This document shows, piece by piece, positions 22,826-32,111 of a stretch of 64,000 bases of DNA. Both the position numbers and the translations under genes were made by a program. The notes under the pieces were generated by a model. The model was not told where the DNA came from, ran no database searches, and was given only the letters and a program-made list of their open reading frames with translations. Source of the stretch: Nocardioides sp. zg-DK7169 (GTDB lineage: Bacteria; Actinomycetota; Actinomycetes; Propionibacteriales; Nocardioidaceae); NCBI RefSeq assembly GCF_013155365.1, contig NZ_JABJRA010000007.1:124001-188000 (forward strand), in the 5' to 3' direction. How positions within the stretch are numbered: position 1 is the first letter of the stretch; each line of letters starts with the position of its first letter.

Positions 22826-24130
22826 ATGGCCTCCCCCGAACTCCCCGACTGCGGCTCCCCCGCCGCCGTGCTGGCGTTCGCCCAGCAGCGACGGGCGGAC
22901 GCCCACGCAGCCGAGGTCGACGTCCTCAGGGCCGCTCTCGCGTGGGCCGACCTCCACCCGGCCGAGTCGATCGAGCCCGGCCCCGTCTTCGGGTGGGAGC
23001 TCGTCGTCCCCTTCGCCGGCGAGGGCGCCCCGGAGGTTGCGGAGTTCGCCCCGATGGAGCTGGGCGCAGCCCTCGGCATCTCCACCGACTCCGCCCGCGG
23101 ACTGATGACGGACGCGCTCGAGCTGGCCCACCGCCTGAAGCGGACCTGGGCGTTGGTGCAGGCCGGCAAGGTCCCGCTGTGGAAGGCCCGCCGCCTCGCC
23201 CAGCTCACCCACAACCTCTCCCTCGACGGCGCCGCCTACGTCGACGGGCAGCTCGCCGCCGTCGCCGGCAAGGTCGGGCTGGTCACCCTCGCCCGGCTCG
23301 TCGACGAGGCCCAGGCGATGTTCGACCCCGACGCCGCAGAGAAAGCCAGGTTGGTTGCCGCGGAGTCCCGGCGCTTCAACGTGCACACCGCGGGCGCCAA
23401 CCACGACGGCACCATCCACGTCGAAGGCGACCTCGACCTGGCCGACGCCCTCGACCTCGAGGCCGCCATCGCCCAACGCGCCGAGGAGCTGCGCCAGCTC
23501 GGGTCCATCGAGTCGTTGGACGTCCGGCGCTCCATCGCCGCCGGCGAGATCGCCCGACGTTGCCTCGGGCTCGACCTCACCACCGAAGCCGGTACATCCC
23601 CCGGCACCGCGTCCGCCGTGAAGCCGCGCCGCGTGGTCATCCACGTCCACCTCTCCGACGCCGCGATCTCCCGCGACGAGGCCGGCATCGCCCACATCGA
23701 CGACACCCGGTCCGTCGTCTCGACCGAGCAGGTCCGCGAGTGGGCCGGCAACCCCGACACCGACGTGATCATCAAGCCGGTCATCGACCTCGAGCAGCAC
23801 CACCACACCGACGCCTACGTCGTCCCCGACCGGACGGCCGAGGACGTGCGTCTCACCCAGCCAACCTGCGCGTTCCCGTGGTGCGACCGCCCCGCCAAGC
23901 GCTGCGACACCGACCACGTCACCGCTCACGACCAGACCGGGACAGGCGGTCCCACCTGCAGCTGCAACCTCGCCCCACTCTGTCGCCGACACCACCGGGC
24001 CAAGACCCACACCGCCTGGACCTACGACAAGACCGACACCGCGTCGTACCTCTGGCGATCACCACACGGACTCCACCTCGTGAAGCACCGAGGCGAGACC
24101 CGCCTGGTCACCGCCCATCCGCCCGGTTAG
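22826..24130 (+). CDS. DUF222 / HNH endonuclease domain protein (13E12 family) no. 2, probably SOS-induced
   Basis: A 434-residue DUF222-HNH protein, distinct in sequence from the one at 19584. The DUF222 part includes FAPMELGAALGISTDSARGLMTDALELAHRLKRTWALVQAGKVPLWKARRLAQLTHNLS. The HNH region is CAFPWCDRPAKRCDTDHVTAHDQTGTGGPTCSCNLAPLCRRHHRAKTHTAW, with zinc Cys pairs and the DH...N...H catalytic pattern. The ATG lies 6 bp after TAAACT (-10), so the message is likely leaderless. A perfect LexA-type palindrome overlaps the promoter. That suggests induction after DNA damage, as described for mycobacterial relatives. The DNA target is unknown. Confidence 0.9.
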   Translation: MASPELPDCGSPAAVLAFAQQRRADAHAAEVDVLRAALAWADLHPAESIEPGPVFGWELVVPFAGEGAPEVAEFAPMELGAALGISTDSARGLMTDALELAHRLKRTWALVQAGKVPLWKARRLAQLTHNLSLDGAAYVDGQLAAVAGKVGLVTLARLVDEAQAMFDPDAAEKARLVAAESRRFNVHTAGANHDGTIHVEGDLDLADALDLEAAIAQRAEELRQLGSIESLDVRRSIAAGEIARRCLGLDLTTEAGTSPGTASAVKPRRVVIHVHLSDAAISRDEAGIAHIDDTRSVVSTEQVREWAGNPDTDVIIKPVIDLEQHHHTDAYVVPDRTAEDVRLTQPTCAFPWCDRPAKRCDTDHVTAHDQTGTGGPTCSCNLAPLCRRHHRAKTHTAWTYDKTDTASYLWRSPHGLHLVKHRGETRLVTAHPPG

Positions 24131-24348
24131 ACGATCCCAGGCACCCCGACCCCGCACGGCTCTACATGCCGCCCTTGCTGTCGGCCTCTCCTGCCGCTGA
24201 GCCGCACCGACCCTGCCCATGCGGCGTGTGACGACTCAGCAGCGGGAACTGCGGGACCTGCTGGACCGCCGCGACCTGGGACGGACTGTTCTCACCCTGA
24301 GGCAGAGAATGGAGAAGACACCACGAACTCGATGCTGGACAAGGCCGG
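24131..24348. other. Non-coding or decayed DNA left of the MITE-like element
   Basis: About 220 bp with no supportable gene. Reading frames are short and lack the codon bias of neighbours. It may be the remainder of a gene interrupted by the adjacent insertion, since minus-strand frames continue across the target duplication, but I could not identify a family. Confidence 0.4.
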
Positions 24349-24354
24349 CAGGTC

Positions 24355-24383
24355 CCCCCCTCTGCGATTGAGGTGTGATAGCG
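24355..24383 (+). repeat. Left terminal inverted repeat of the MITE-like element
   Basis: 29 bp, an exact reverse complement of the right repeat, next to the CAGGTC target duplication on its outer side. Confidence 0.9.
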
Positions 24384-24464
24384 CAGCGATACGCACGCTC
24401 TTGCCGATGAGCGCATGTGTCGAAGAGGGGGCTCGGAACCGCATCGCAGGACTAGGGTCGAAGG

Positions 24465-24635
24465 ATGGAAGCAGACGACAACCGACCGAGCGGTGCCGAG
24501 GCCACGAAGGACTACAGCAGCCTTCCACCCAACGTGCGGCTTGACGCGACCATCGCCAGTGTCGATGCCGAGCCGGTGCCCGACCCCCAAGCGGGGCGGA
24601 ACGTGGACCAGCGCCGAGCCCTGCACGACGACTGA
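24465..24635 (+). CDS. Small hypothetical protein (56 aa) carried inside the MITE-like element
   Basis: Begins MEADDNRPSGAEATKDYSSL and ends with a Q-R-R-A-L-H-D-D tail: acidic, Pro-rich and without a membrane segment or known motif. TAGGGT at 24453-24458 could be a -10 and GAAGG at 24460-24464 a ribosome site. G or C is used at about three quarters of third positions, lower than neighbouring genes but higher than expected for random sequence. I do not recognise it. It may be a real passenger gene of the element or a chance frame. Confidence 0.4.
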   Translation: MEADDNRPSGAEATKDYSSLPPNVRLDATIASVDAEPVPDPQAGRNVDQRRALHDD

Positions 24636-24771
24636 CCAGACTCGGTCCACGGGTGACGGCTCGCGAGTGATGACGGATCGACGCAACGAGCACCCCGACG
24701 AACGTCCGGATCTGCCGCGATCCGCGCGGATAGGACAGGCCAGTCGGCCCGGAGTGGTGCGGCTCGGCTGC

Positions 24772-24800
24772 CGCTATCACACCTCAATCGCAGAGGGGGG
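24772..24800 (-). repeat. Right terminal inverted repeat of the MITE-like element
   Basis: 29 bp, an exact reverse complement of 24355-24383, followed by the second copy of CAGGTC. Confidence 0.9.
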
Positions 24801-24806
24801 CAGGTC

Positions 24807-25054
24807 CTTCTGCGTCAATGCGCGAAGAAGTACGGCAGTCCCTTCAGAACGGGCCAGAGGGTCAGGGCGCGAATCAGTCATCCCCTCAATCGTGTCAGGC
24901 CGAATAGCGGCACTCTCACTCGGTCGACGCCTTGGTAGCAGGATTCCTTTTAACTTTCTAGGCCGACCTTGTTAGCCCGCCCGCGGGCCGGTCTCCTCAC
25001 GCGACAACCAGGGTTTGACGTGCCGCTATGCCGGAGTGCAGCCGAAGCCAGAAC
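24807..25054. other. Decayed intergenic DNA right of the MITE-like element
   Basis: No gene is visible. It contains a patch unusually AT-rich for this chromosome (CCTTTTAACTTTCTAGG, about 24945-24961) and no coding-like frame. Confidence 0.4.
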
Positions 25055-25190
25055 TCAGGCGTGCTGGGCTACGTCGAACTCGTTGCCCTGGGGGTCAGCG
25101 AGCGTGACCCACCGAAACTCTCGTCGCCCCGGCGCTCGATGAGGGTCGCCCCGGCAGCGAGCAACGAAACCCTTGGGATGCGAGACGTCT
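25055..25190 (-). pseudogene. Fragment of a VOC/glyoxalase-like protein (C-terminus only, frameshifted)
   Basis: Read in the minus direction, the end gives FRWVTLADPQGNEFDVAQHA and then a stop. This is the typical C-terminal strand of VOC (glyoxalase/bleomycin-resistance-like) proteins. The preceding piece LLAAGATLIERRGDE, also typical of the fold, is in another frame, and a third piece, DVSHPKGFVA, is in yet another. At least two frameshifts therefore separate recognisable parts. The N-terminal half is missing. It is a dead remnant in a region where gene content has decayed. Confidence 0.6.
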
Positions 25191-25265
25191 CGCAGGCCCC
25201 TCGCCGAGGCCGCGATGACGGCGCCAGGATTCTGCCAATTGCCGGGAAAGTTCGACGCCCGCGAT

Positions 25266-25326
25266 TCTCATAACTACCTCTCGAAACCATTTGGTTGAAT
25301 CGATGTATTGACCGTTGGTTATGAGA
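25266..25326. repeat. 61-bp AT-richer patch bounded by a 9-bp inverted repeat
   Basis: TCTCATAAC (25266-25274) and GTTATGAGA (25318-25326) are exact reverse complements. The enclosed 43 bp is AT-rich for this genome and contains AACCA-TT-TGGTT. It sits exactly where the PIG-L remnant loses similarity, so it may mark a recombination or insertion scar. Confidence 0.4.
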
Positions 25327-25548
25327 CCGGACTCGGGCGTCGGCGTACCCGAGCAACCGCGGCTCGCCCGCGCCCAGGACCTCCAGCGCGTCGGCCAGCT
25401 CGGCCGCTCGTTGCTCGTGCGGGGCCTACGCCGCGGTGACGACGGCGGTCCGCGTGCCCGACGCGGCGTGCTGGGCCAGGAGGCCACCCGCGGCCAGTGA
25501 CTCGTCGTCGGGGTGAGCGAACACGGCCAGCAGGCTCGAGAACCTCAC
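25327..25548 (-). pseudogene. Truncated PIG-L (GlcNAc-PI/LmbE-type) deacetylase pseudogene
   Basis: From GTG 25548 the frame gives VRFSSLLAVFAHPDDESLAAGG, with the AHPDDE zinc-binding motif of PIG-L deacetylases. LLAQHAASGTRTAVVTAA and then an in-frame TAG at codon 41 (25426-25428) follow, where the family has Trp or another residue. After the stop the frame continues in family style (APHEQRAAELADALEVLGAGEPRLLGYADARV) until about 25327, where similarity ends. PIG-L enzymes are normally 230-300 residues; only about 75 codons remain. It is therefore inactivated by both a nonsense mutation and a truncation. Relatives deacetylate sugars, for example in mycothiol synthesis. Confidence 0.75.
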
Positions 25549-25558
25549 CCGTTCACCC

Positions 25559-26554
25559 TCAGAGGTTCGCGGCGGTGGTGCGCGCGAGCGCCAGCGCCCG
25601 GCGCGCCCAGGACGGCGAGGCGCCGGCCAGGCCGCAGGCCGGGCTGATCACCAGCCGGTCGCCGACCGTGGCCGGGTCGAGGCCGAGCATGTCCAGCCAG
25701 CGCAGCGTCGCCTCGGTGAGCGCGACGTCGCCGGGTGCGGAGGCCTCCTCGGCGATGCTCGGCACCATCCCGAGGACGACCTCGTCGCCTGCCTCGAGCG
25801 CCTCGGCGAGGTGGTCGTGGTCGGCGGCGGAGAGCCGGGCGTGGTCGACGGCGAGCCCTCGGGCCCCGGCGCCGCGCAGCAGGTCCAGCGGGGTGCCGGC
25901 CGCACACGAGTGCACCCACGGGACGCCGCCCTCGGCGGTGATCGCCGCCAGCACCCACTCCAGGTGCGCGGAGGCCTCGGGGAGGTCCACCGAGCGGTGC
26001 CGTCCGAAGCCGGACGCCGTGGGGATCCGGGCGCCGAGCACGGCCGACAGCGCGGGCTCGTCGACCTGCACGACCAGGCGCTGCATCCCCGGCACCCGAC
26101 GGCGTACGTCGCGCAGGTGCTCGCGCAGCCCCTCGGCCAGTGCCTGGGCGAGGTCGGCCCGGGCGCCGTGGTCGGCCAGGATCTTGTCGCCGCGCGGCTT
26201 CTCCACCGTGGCGGCGAGCGTCCAGGGGCCGGCGACCTGCACCTTGAAGGTGCCGTCGAGGCCCTGCGCCTGCTCCTCGAGGGCGTCGAGGTCCTGGGCC
26301 AGGAGGCTGCGGGCGCGACGGTGGTCCACGCCGGACCCCCCGCCGGTGAGCCGCCAGCCGGCCGGCTGCAGGTCCACCCCGAGCTCGGCGACCACGGCGA
26401 GGGAACGCCCGGTCATCGAGGCGGTCGCGCCCCGTCCGGGGAGCTCGGGCAGGTGCGGCAGGTCGGGCAGCTCGCCGAGCACGAGGCGCACGGCCTCGTC
26501 GAAGTCGCGCTGCGAGGTGCCGGGCAGGGAGCCGATGGCGGTGGCGGTGGTCAT
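25559..26554 (-). CDS. MetE C-terminal-domain-like protein (cobalamin-independent methionine synthase family)
   Basis: A 331-residue protein with the barrel of MetE's C-terminal domain: [40 protein letters not shown] at the start, LQVDEPAL-like [22 protein letters not shown] with candidate zinc ligands His and Cys, and [10 protein letters not shown] (another Cys). It is less than half the length of MetE (about 750), so it is the stand-alone actinobacterial form usually next to mnmA. Whether it makes methionine, and from which methyl donor, is uncertain. ATG 26554 overlaps the mnmA stop (ATGA). The conserved block ends here: the next DNA downstream is pseudogenes. Confidence 0.82.
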   Translation of the reverse strand: MTTATAIGSLPGTSQRDFDEAVRLVLGELPDLPHLPELPGRGATASMTGRSLAVVAELGVDLQPAGWRLTGGGSGVDHRRARSLLAQDLDALEEQAQGLDGTFKVQVAGPWTLAATVEKPRGDKILADHGARADLAQALAEGLREHLRDVRRRVPGMQRLVVQVDEPALSAVLGARIPTASGFGRHRSVDLPEASAHLEWVLAAITAEGGVPWVHSCAAGTPLDLLRGAGARGLAVDHARLSAADHDHLAEALEAGDEVVLGMVPSIAEEASAPGDVALTEATLRWLDMLGLDPATVGDRLVISPACGLAGASPSWARRALALARTTAANL

Positions 26555-27663
26555 GTGGTGGCCCGTCGGGTGCTGGAGATGGTGGCCGACCCGACCACCC
26601 GGGTGTGCTCGTAGATGACGACCGCCTGCCCCGGCGCGATGCCGTACGCCGGGTCGTGCAGCTCGACCTCGACGCCGGTGCCGTCCGGGCTCACGGTCAC
26701 GCTCGCGCGGTGCTCGTCGCCGTGGGCGCGCAGCTGGACCGTGACGCCGTCGCCGGACAGGCGGGTGGGCACGGTGCCGCACCAGCGCGGCCGGATGCCG
26801 CTGAGGCCGTCCACGGCCAGCCCCTCGCGGGGCCCGACCCGGACGGTGCCGGAGACCGGCTCGATGTCGAGGACGAAGCGCGGGCGACCGTCGGGCGCCG
26901 GGCGCCCGATCCGCAGGCCCTTGCGCTGCCCGATCGTGTAGGCCCAGGACCCCTCGTGGCGCCCGAGCACCTCCCCGGTCGCGTCGTCGACGATGTCGCC
27001 GCTGGTGTTCGGCGCGCGGTCGCCGAGCTTCTCGCGCAGCCAGCCGGCGTTGTCGCCGTCGGCGACGAAGCAGATGTCGTGGCTGTCGGGCTTGTCGGCC
27101 ACCAGCAGCCCGCGGCGGGCGGCCTCCTCCCGCACCTGCGCCTTCGGGGTGTCCCCGAGGGGGAAGTAGGAGTGCGCGAGCTGCTGCTGGTCCAGCACGC
27201 CGAGGACGTAGGACTGGTCCTTGCCGTCGTCGACCGCGCGGTGCATCTCGATCAGGCCGTCGGCGCCGGTGCGCAGCTGCGCGTAGTGCCCGGTGGCGAC
27301 CGCGTCGAAGCCGAGCGCCAGGGCGCGGTCCAGGACCGCGGCGAACTTGATCTTCTCGTTGCAGCGCAGGCACGGGTTGGGAGTGCGCCCGGCGGCGTAC
27401 TCGTCCATGAAGTCCTCGACCACGTCGGCGTGGAAGCGCTCGGAGAGGTCCCAGACGTAGAAGGGGATGCCGATGACGTCGGCGGCGCGACGCGCGTCGT
27501 TGCTGTCCTCGATCGTGCAACAGCCCCGCGCACCGCTGCGGTACGACGCGGGGTTGCGCGACAGCGCCAGGTGGATGCCGGTGACGTCGTGACCGGCCTC
27601 GTGGGCGCGCGCGGCGGCGACCGCGGAGTCGACGCCGCCGGACATGGCGGCCAGGACCTTCAT
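26551..27663 (-). CDS. mnmA: tRNA-specific 2-thiouridylase
   Basis: A 370-residue MnmA/TrmU, which puts sulfur on U34 of tRNA Lys, Glu and Gln. The PP-loop SGGVDSA lies at the N-terminus. The catalytic Cys is in [15 protein letters not shown] (about 100), and the second Cys that forms the persulfide/disulfide pair is in [31 protein letters not shown] and the beta-barrel end ([23 protein letters not shown]) are present. The sulfur donor is the cysteine desulfurase encoded 19 bp upstream in the same direction. It overlaps the MetE-like gene by 4 nt. Length is normal for the family. Confidence 0.96.
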   Translation of the reverse strand: MKVLAAMSGGVDSAVAAARAHEAGHDVTGIHLALSRNPASYRSGARGCCTIEDSNDARRAADVIGIPFYVWDLSERFHADVVEDFMDEYAAGRTPNPCLRCNEKIKFAAVLDRALALGFDAVATGHYAQLRTGADGLIEMHRAVDDGKDQSYVLGVLDQQQLAHSYFPLGDTPKAQVREEAARRGLLVADKPDSHDICFVADGDNAGWLREKLGDRAPNTSGDIVDDATGEVLGRHEGSWAYTIGQRKGLRIGRPAPDGRPRFVLDIEPVSGTVRVGPREGLAVDGLSGIRPRWCGTVPTRLSGDGVTVQLRAHGDEHRASVTVSPDGTGVEVELHDPAYGIAPGQAVVIYEHTRVVGSATISSTRRATT

Positions 27664-27682
27664 CGGCGCCCCTCGCCCGCGG

Positions 27683-28852
27683 TCACAGCCGGGCCGCGCG
27701 GGCCCGCTCGACGCAGGGGGCGATCGCGGCGACCAGGGCGTCGACGTCGGCCTCGGTGCTGGTGTGGCCCAGCGAGAAGCGCAGGGAGCTGCGGGCCGCG
27801 GCGTCGCTGCGGCCCATCGCGAGGAGCACGTGCGAGGCCTGCGGGACGCCGGCCGAGCAGGCGGAGCCGGTGGAGCACTCGATGCCGCGCGCGTCGAGCA
27901 GCATCAGCAGCGAGTCGCCCTCGCAGCCGGGGAAGGAGAAGTGGGCGTTGCCCGGGAGCCGCCCGTCGGGGTGCCCGGTGAGCACGGCGTCCGGGACGGC
28001 CTCCCGCACGCCCGCGACCAGGCGGTCGCGCAGCGCGGAGACCCGGCTCGCGTGCTCGGGCTGGCCCTTCACCGCGAGCTCGACGGCCGCGGCGAGGCCC
28101 GCGATGGCGGGGGTGTCGATGGTCCCGCTGCGGATGTCGCGCTCCTGGCCGCCGCCGTGCAGCAGCGCGGTCACCGACAGCTCGCGGCGCACGATGAGTG
28201 CGCCCACGCCGTACGGCCCGCCGACCTTGTGGCCGGTCAGGGTCAGCGCGTCGACGCCGCTCGCGGCGAAGTCGACCGGCACCGCGCCGAGTGCCTGCAC
28301 CGCGTCGGTGTGCACCGGGATCGCGTGCGGCGCGCAGATCTCGGCGACCTGCGACACGGGCTGGAGCGTGCCGACCTCGTTGTTGGCCCACATCATCGAG
28401 ACCAGGGCGACCGAGTCGGGGTCTCGCTCGACCGAGGCACGCAGCGCCTCCAGGTCGACGACGCCGTCGGAGTCGACGGGCAGCAGCTCGACCTCGGCAC
28501 CCTCGTGGGTGGCCAGCCAGTGCAGCGGATCCAGCACGGCGTGGTGCTCCACCGCCGAGGCCAGCACCCGCACCCGGCGCGGGTCGGCGTCGCGGCGTGA
28601 CCAGAAGACGCCCTTGACCGCGAGGTTGTCGGCCTCGGTGCCGCCGGAGGTGAAGACGACCTCCCCGGGCCGGCACCCGACGACGCGCGCGATCGTCTCG
28701 CGCGACTCCTCGACCACCCGGCGGGCGCGGCGCCCGGAGGCGTGCAGCGAGCTCGGGTTGCCGACCTCGACGAGGTGGCGGTTCATGGCCTCGATCGCCG
28801 CGGGAACCATCGGAGTGGTCGCGGCGTGGTCGAGGTAGACGGTCTCGGGCAT
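27683..28852 (-). CDS. iscS: Cysteine desulfurase (IscS/NifS type)
   Basis: A 389-residue PLP enzyme that takes sulfur from cysteine. [18 protein letters not shown] is the N-terminal signature. HAVLDPL marks the His over the PLP ring, PLP-Lys is K209 in [11 protein letters not shown], and the persulfide Cys is C332 in [15 protein letters not shown]. The active loop of the IscS group is shorter here than in E. coli, as is usual in actinobacteria. It lies immediately upstream of mnmA, so tRNA thiolation is its most probable use; Fe-S cluster supply is also possible. The symbol reflects family, not a proven role. Confidence 0.93.
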   Translation of the reverse strand: MPETVYLDHAATTPMVPAAIEAMNRHLVEVGNPSSLHASGRRARRVVEESRETIARVVGCRPGEVVFTSGGTEADNLAVKGVFWSRRDADPRRVRVLASAVEHHAVLDPLHWLATHEGAEVELLPVDSDGVVDLEALRASVERDPDSVALVSMMWANNEVGTLQPVSQVAEICAPHAIPVHTDAVQALGAVPVDFAASGVDALTLTGHKVGGPYGVGALIVRRELSVTALLHGGGQERDIRSGTIDTPAIAGLAAAVELAVKGQPEHASRVSALRDRLVAGVREAVPDAVLTGHPDGRLPGNAHFSFPGCEGDSLLMLLDARGIECSTGSACSAGVPQASHVLLAMGRSDAAARSSLRFSLGHTSTEADVDALVAAIAPCVERARAARL

Positions 28853-28916
28853 GTCGGGGTCAAGAGTACGGCGCGGGGCGGCGCGTCCCGAACCCGCACG
28901 CTCCTCGGAGACGCGC

Positions 28917-29384
28917 TCAGCGCGGCGCCGGGTCCGTGCACCGCTCGACGCCGCTCGCCAGCCAGCCGGTGCCGCTCGCGTCGCGCAGCACCTCGACCGC
29001 GGCGATGCCGGTGCCCGCGGCGTCCACGACGTACCAGGTGTGCTTGTCGGCGCCGCCCGGCTCGCTGCCCCGGATCGCGCGTACGCCGTCCTGCACCGCC
29101 GCCAGGGCGGCCGCCTCCGGGCTCGCCTCGCCGCGCGCGTCCTCGGCGTACCCGCTCGCCGCGCCCGACACCTCTCGGCAGCCCGGCGGCGGCCAGACCG
29201 GCGCCATGGCGGTGCCGTCGGACGGTTTGCCGGTGTCGGGTGTCGCGGTGGGTGTCCCCGTGGGCGTCGAACTCAGCGAGGCGGACGGCGAGTCGGCCCC
29301 GCGGGTCGACGTGTCGTCGCCGCAGCCGGCGAGCAGCAGCGCGGCGACCGCGAGGGCCGACAGCGGGCGGAGGAGGCGGCGCAT
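28917..29384 (-). CDS. Small lipoprotein of unknown function
   Basis: A 155-residue protein with lipoprotein signal MRRLLRPLSALAVAALLLAGC, followed by a Ser/Thr/Pro-rich linker (TPTGTPTATPDTGKP) and a compact domain of about 90 residues (VWPPPGCREVSGAASGYAEDARGEASPEAAALAAVQDGVRAI...KHTWYVVDAAGTGIAAVEVLRD...ERCTDPAPR) containing two Cys that could pair. The WYVVD...AAVEVLRD strands resemble small secreted beta domains, but I cannot name the family. ATG 29384 is chosen because it begins the signal peptide. It lies between proB and the desulfurase gene on the same strand. Confidence 0.75.
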   Translation of the reverse strand: MRRLLRPLSALAVAALLLAGCGDDTSTRGADSPSASLSSTPTGTPTATPDTGKPSDGTAMAPVWPPPGCREVSGAASGYAEDARGEASPEAAALAAVQDGVRAIRGSEPGGADKHTWYVVDAAGTGIAAVEVLRDASGTGWLASGVERCTDPAPR

Positions 29385-29424
29385 GCCGGTGGGACGTGCG
29401 CGGGTCGTGGGCGGTTCCCCGCGC

Positions 29425-30570
29425 TCAGCGGCGCGGACGCTCCAGCACGACCAGGTCGTCGCGGTGCACGAGCGCGCGGTCGTAGCCCGTGCCGTGGTCG
29501 CGGCGCAGCTCCTCGCTGGAGCGGCCCAGCAGGCTCGGGACCTCGTCGGCGTCGAAGTTGACCAGGCCGCGGGCGACCCGGAGGCCGGCGGGGTCGAGCA
29601 GGTCGACCGGGTCCCCGGCGAGGAAGCGGCCGGTGACACCGGTGACGCCGGCGGCCAGCAGCGACGCGCCGCGCTCGCGGACCGCGCGCACCGCGCCGTC
29701 GTCGAGGGTGAGCGTGCCCTTGCCCTCGGCTGCGTGGCGCAGCCACAGCTGCCGGATCGAGCGGCGCCGGCCGGTCGGGTGGAACAGCGTGCCGACCGGG
29801 TCCCCGGCCAGGGCGGCGCCGGCGTTGTCGGCGCTGGTCAGCACGACCGGGATGGCGGCACCGGTGGCGATCCGGGCGGCCTCGACCTTGGTGACCATGC
29901 CGCCGGTCCCGACCGCGGAGCCGACGCTGCCGATCTCGACGCCGTCGAGGTCGGCGGAGGAGCGGACCTCCTCGATCAGCCGCGCACCGGGCTCCCCCGG
30001 CTTGGCGGTGTAGAGCCCGTCCACGTCGGAGAGCAGCACCAGCAGGTCGGCCTGCACCAGGTGGGCGACCAGGGCCGCGAGGCGGTCGTTGTCGCCGAAG
30101 CGGATCTCGCTGGTCGCGACCGTGTCGTTCTCGTTGACGATCGGCAGCACGCCGAGCTCGAGCAGCTTGGAGAGGGTCTGGTAGGCGTTGCGGTACTGCG
30201 CGCGGCGCACCACGTCGTCGACGGTCAGCAGCACCTGCCCGGCGGTGAGGCCGTGGCGGCGCAGGCCCTCGGTGTAGCGGTGCACCAGCAGTCCCTGGCC
30301 CACCGAGGCCGCGGCCTGCTGCAGCGCCAGCGCGCGCGGGCGCTTGGTCAGCCCGAGCGGCTCCAGGCCGGCGGCGATCGCGCCGGAGGAGACCAGCACG
30401 ACCTCGGTGCCGCGGGCGCGGGCAGCGGCCAGCACGTCGACGAGCCCGCGCACGCGCGCCTCGTCGATGCCGCCGCCGTGGCGGGTGAGCGAGGAGGAGC
30501 CCACCTTGACCACGACCCGCCGCGCCTGGGTGACCGGCGTACGGCGGCCCCCCTCCGCCGCCACGCTCAC
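29425..30570 (-). CDS. proB: Glutamate 5-kinase
   Basis: A 381-residue ProB, the first step of proline biosynthesis (ATP-dependent phosphorylation of glutamate). The amino-acid-kinase domain carries [63 protein letters not shown] and [13 protein letters not shown]. After about residue 275 there is a PUA domain ([42 protein letters not shown]), normal in full-length ProB. GTG 30570 overlaps the obgE stop (GTGA). Feedback inhibition by proline is expected from the family. Confidence 0.96.
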   Translation of the reverse strand: MSVAAEGGRRTPVTQARRVVVKVGSSSLTRHGGGIDEARVRGLVDVLAAARARGTEVVLVSSGAIAAGLEPLGLTKRPRALALQQAAASVGQGLLVHRYTEGLRRHGLTAGQVLLTVDDVVRRAQYRNAYQTLSKLLELGVLPIVNENDTVATSEIRFGDNDRLAALVAHLVQADLLVLLSDVDGLYTAKPGEPGARLIEEVRSSADLDGVEIGSVGSAVGTGGMVTKVEAARIATGAAIPVVLTSADNAGAALAGDPVGTLFHPTGRRRSIRQLWLRHAAEGKGTLTLDDGAVRAVRERGASLLAAGVTGVTGRFLAGDPVDLLDPAGLRVARGLVNFDADEVPSLLGRSSEELRRDHGTGYDRALVHRDDLVVLERPRR

Positions 30571-32111
30571 TCCCCGGGGTCCTTCTCGGCCCAGTCGGGG
30601 TCGTCGGCCGAGCCGATCTCGTACGACATCGGGCCGATCCCGCTGCTGTTGCGCTCGGCGTCGAGACGGCGCGCCACGTCGGCGCGGGTCTCGTTCTCGC
30701 CGCGCTCGGGCATGAGCTCCTGGATGTCGCGGCGCCGGCCGGCGGCCGGGCGCGACTCGTCGAAGCGCTGGTCCTCGCCACGGCGGCCGAGCATCTCGGC
30801 GCCGGTCTCGATGCCGGGCCGGAAGTCGAAGACGACCGAGTTGTCCTCGGCGCCGATGATGACGGCGTCGCCGTCCTGGGCGCCCATCTTGGCCAGCCGG
30901 GCCTCGATGCCGAGACGGTTGAGCCGGTCGCCGAGGAAGCCGACGGCCTCGTCGTTGCTGAAGTCGGTCTGGCGCACCCAGCGCTCCGGCTTGGTGCCGC
31001 GCACCCGCCAGCCGTCCGGCGTGGAGGTGATCGTGAAGTCGTCGCCGCCGTCCACGCTGCGCGGGCGCAGCACGATCCGCTCGGCCTCCACCGTCGGCTG
31101 CGCGGCACGGGTCGCGGCCACGATCTCGGCCATCGCGAAGGTGAGCTCCTTGAGCCCCTCCCCCGACGCGGCGGAGACCGGGAAGACCCGCAGGCCGCGC
31201 TCGCGCAGCTCCTCGATGGTGATGTCGGCGAGGTCGCGGCCGTCGGGGACGTCGATCTTGTTCATCGCGACCAGGCGCGGGCGGTCCTCGAGGCCGCCGT
31301 AGCGGCTCAGCTCGTTCTCGATCACGTCGAGGTCGTCGACCGGGTTGCGGCCGGGCTCGATGCTCGCGGTGTCGATCACGTGCACCAGCGCGGCGCAGCG
31401 CTCGACGTGGCGCAGGAACTCGTGGCCCAGGCCGCGGCCCTCGCTGGCGCCCTCGATCAGGCCGGGGACGTCGGCGACGGTGAAGATCGTGTCGCCGGCG
31501 CGGACGACGCCGAGGTTCGGCACCAGGGTCGTGAACGGGTAGTCCGCGATCTTGGGACGCGCCCGGGAGATCGCGGCGATCAGGCTGGACTTGCCGGCGC
31601 TGGGGAAGCCGACCAGGCCGATGTCGGCGACGACCTTGAGCTCGAGGGCGATCTCGACCTCCTCGCCGGGCTCGCCGAGGAGCGCGAAGCCGGGAGCCTT
31701 GCGCTTCGCCGAGGCCAGCGCGGCGTTGCCGAGGCCGCCGCGGCCGCCCTGGGCGATGACCAGCTCGGTGCCGGCGCCGACCATGTCGGCGAGCACCTCG
31801 CCGCCGCGGATGCTCACCACGGTGCCGTCCGGCACCGGGAGCACCAGGTCGCTGCCGTGCGCGCCGTTGCGGAAGTCGCCCGCACCGTGCCCGCCGTTCT
31901 CGGCACGCCGGCGGGGGCTGTGGTGGTAGTCGATGAGGGTGGTGACCGAGGGGTCGACGCGCAGGATCACCGAGCCGCCGGGGCCGCCGTTGCCGCCGTC
32001 GGGGCCGCCGAGGGGCTTGAACTTCTCGCGGTGGACCGAGGCCACACCGTGCCCGCCACGACCGGCGCTGACGTGCAGCGTCACCCGGTCGACGAAGGTC
32101 GGAACTGCCAT
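30567..32111 (-). CDS. obgE: GTPase Obg/CgtA
   Basis: A 514-residue ribosome-associated GTPase. The Gly-rich Obg fold (1-158) has [41 protein letters not shown]. The G domain has G1 GFPSAGKSS (about 168-176), [10 protein letters not shown]3 DVPGLIEGA and G4 NKID. An OCT domain (about 345-430) and a disordered acidic tail of about 85 residues specific to actinobacteria follow ([21 protein letters not shown]...). It has a role in 50S assembly and stress control. The ATG start is 198 bp downstream of the rpmA stop in transcription order, with a terminator-like hairpin between them. Confidence 0.96.
   Translation of the reverse strand: MAVPTFVDRVTLHVSAGRGGHGVASVHREKFKPLGGPDGGNGGPGGSVILRVDPSVTTLIDYHHSPRRRAENGGHGAGDFRNGAHGSDLVLPVPDGTVVSIRGGEVLADMVGAGTELVIAQGGRGGLGNAALASAKRKAPGFALLGEPGEEVEIALELKVVADIGLVGFPSAGKSSLIAAISRARPKIADYPFTTLVPNLGVVRAGDTIFTVADVPGLIEGASEGRGLGHEFLRHVERCAALVHVIDTASIEPGRNPVDDLDVIENELSRYGGLEDRPRLVAMNKIDVPDGRDLADITIEELRERGLRVFPVSAASGEGLKELTFAMAEIVAATRAAQPTVEAERIVLRPRSVDGGDDFTITSTPDGWRVRGTKPERWVRQTDFSNDEAVGFLGDRLNRLGIEARLAKMGAQDGDAVIIGAEDNSVVFDFRPGIETGAEMLGRRGEDQRFDESRPAAGRRRDIQELMPERGENETRADVARRLDAERNSSGIGPMSYEIGSADDPDWAEKDPGE

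Larger units (their letters stand above)
24349..24806. mobile_element. MITE-like element: 446 bp with 29-bp perfect terminal inverted repeats and 6-bp target duplication
   Basis: The sequence 24355-24383 is the exact reverse complement of 24772-24800 (29 of 29 bases; outer end a C-run then TCTGCGATTGAGGTGTGATA). Immediately outside both ends is the direct repeat CAGGTC (24349-24354 and 24801-24806), which fits a 6-bp target-site duplication. The element is far too short for a transposase. It contains a 56-codon ORF (24465-24635) and a perfect palindrome ATCCGCGCGGAT (24719-24730). It should be non-autonomous, moved by a transposase encoded elsewhere. I do not recognise the family from the repeat. 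Confidence 0.85.

Noticed and set aside
24658-24975. Possible second ORF starting MTDRRNEHPDERPDLP at the right end of the MITE-like element
   Set aside because: It reads through the terminal repeat and target duplication into unrelated flanking DNA; coding bias is weak.
24131-25558. tRNA gene or attachment site in the decayed region
   Set aside because: No cloverleaf or integrase was found; the structure is explained by the MITE-like element and pseudogenes.
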